From assembly GCF_963678635.1 (NCBI RefSeq), contig NC_087064.1, forward strand, positions 62,985,548 through 63,049,547: a stretch of 64,000 bases of DNA. Direction: 5' to 3'. Positions 63,720-64,000 of this stretch are shown here, one piece after another. A program made the position numbers and the translations under genes. The notes below the pieces were generated by a model, which worked only from the letters and a program-made list of their open reading frames with translations, was not told the origin of the DNA and did no database searches. Source of the DNA: Symsagittifera roscoffensis. Lineage: Eukaryota > Xenacoelomorpha > Acoela > Convolutidae. Position 1 is the first letter of the stretch. Every line of letters starts with the position of its first letter.

Positions 63720-64000
63720 CTAAAAGTGTATGTGAAAAAATTACAGAATAAAATTTTTTTCTTAATTGGTTAACTTGCCAATTCTCGTTAAGTATCAAAA
63801 AAAAATATGTAAAAAGAATATTCGACGAATGGTTTTTCTTATCGTCTACGCGGTTAGTTTATTTTACAGCTGCAAGACTTAAGGGAGGAATCCAAAAAAC
63901 GACTACTTGGTAATACCAGAGCAAAAATGTCAACAATTTGGTTATTTAATATTGCAGTTCAAAAAGTATCCCAAAAATTGTTCCCATATTCAACTCTAAA

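Noticed and set aside
7484-63719. Whole gene as a processed or decayed pseudogene
   Set aside because: More than fifty exons keep open frames, consensus splice sites and matching phases; only two junctions are unclear, so an active but divergent gene is more likely.

Overview
The window is animal nuclear DNA: AT-rich introns, GC-richer exons, GT-AG introns, non-LTR and hAT-type transposable elements and eukaryotic tRNA sequences. It looks like an invertebrate genome. I cannot name the species.

Almost the whole window (7,484-63,719) is one minus-strand gene, the middle of a very large dynein heavy chain. I resolve 57 internal exons, about 11.7 kb of coding sequence or about 3,890 codons. Reading phases join at nearly every junction. 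The N-terminus lies beyond position 64,000, and AAA5, AAA6 and the C-terminal domain lie below position 1. In coding order the exons give the N-terminal stem (63,719-54,308), a stem/linker transition with a Pro/Ser-rich insert (53,786-48,300), the linker (48,055-41,459), AAA1 (36,499-33,324), AAA2 (31,006-24,851), AAA3 (24,579-22,513, lid to 21,722), AAA4 (21,357-19,450), the stalk outward coiled coil and microtubule-binding domain (19,606-9,497) and the return coiled coil (8,977-7,484).

The nucleotide sites are unlike a working dynein motor. AAA1, normally the essential ATPase, has a damaged Walker A and no Walker B acidic pair. AAA4 has no Walker A lysine. AAA2 and AAA3 keep intact P-loops. 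The stalk tip appears enlarged. This fits a divergent, DNHD1-like dynein heavy chain better than a standard axonemal or cytoplasmic chain, but that assignment is an inference from motifs.

Positions 1-7,080 are a tandem array of about 350-370 bp units. Each carries an initiator tRNA-Met or a decayed relative, largely arranged as about 731 bp A/B dimers. Since the gene continues to the left, the array probably lies in a downstream intron.

The introns hold a decayed non-LTR retrotransposon in the sense orientation (about 49,430-53,190), two hAT-like MITEs with exact 8 bp target duplications (34,534-34,930 and 59,133-59,485) plus relics, a MITE-like family with GTTCCGAC/GTCGGAAC ends, a second family repeated three times in the 5 kb intron, and a double perfect hairpin at 29,378-29,559.
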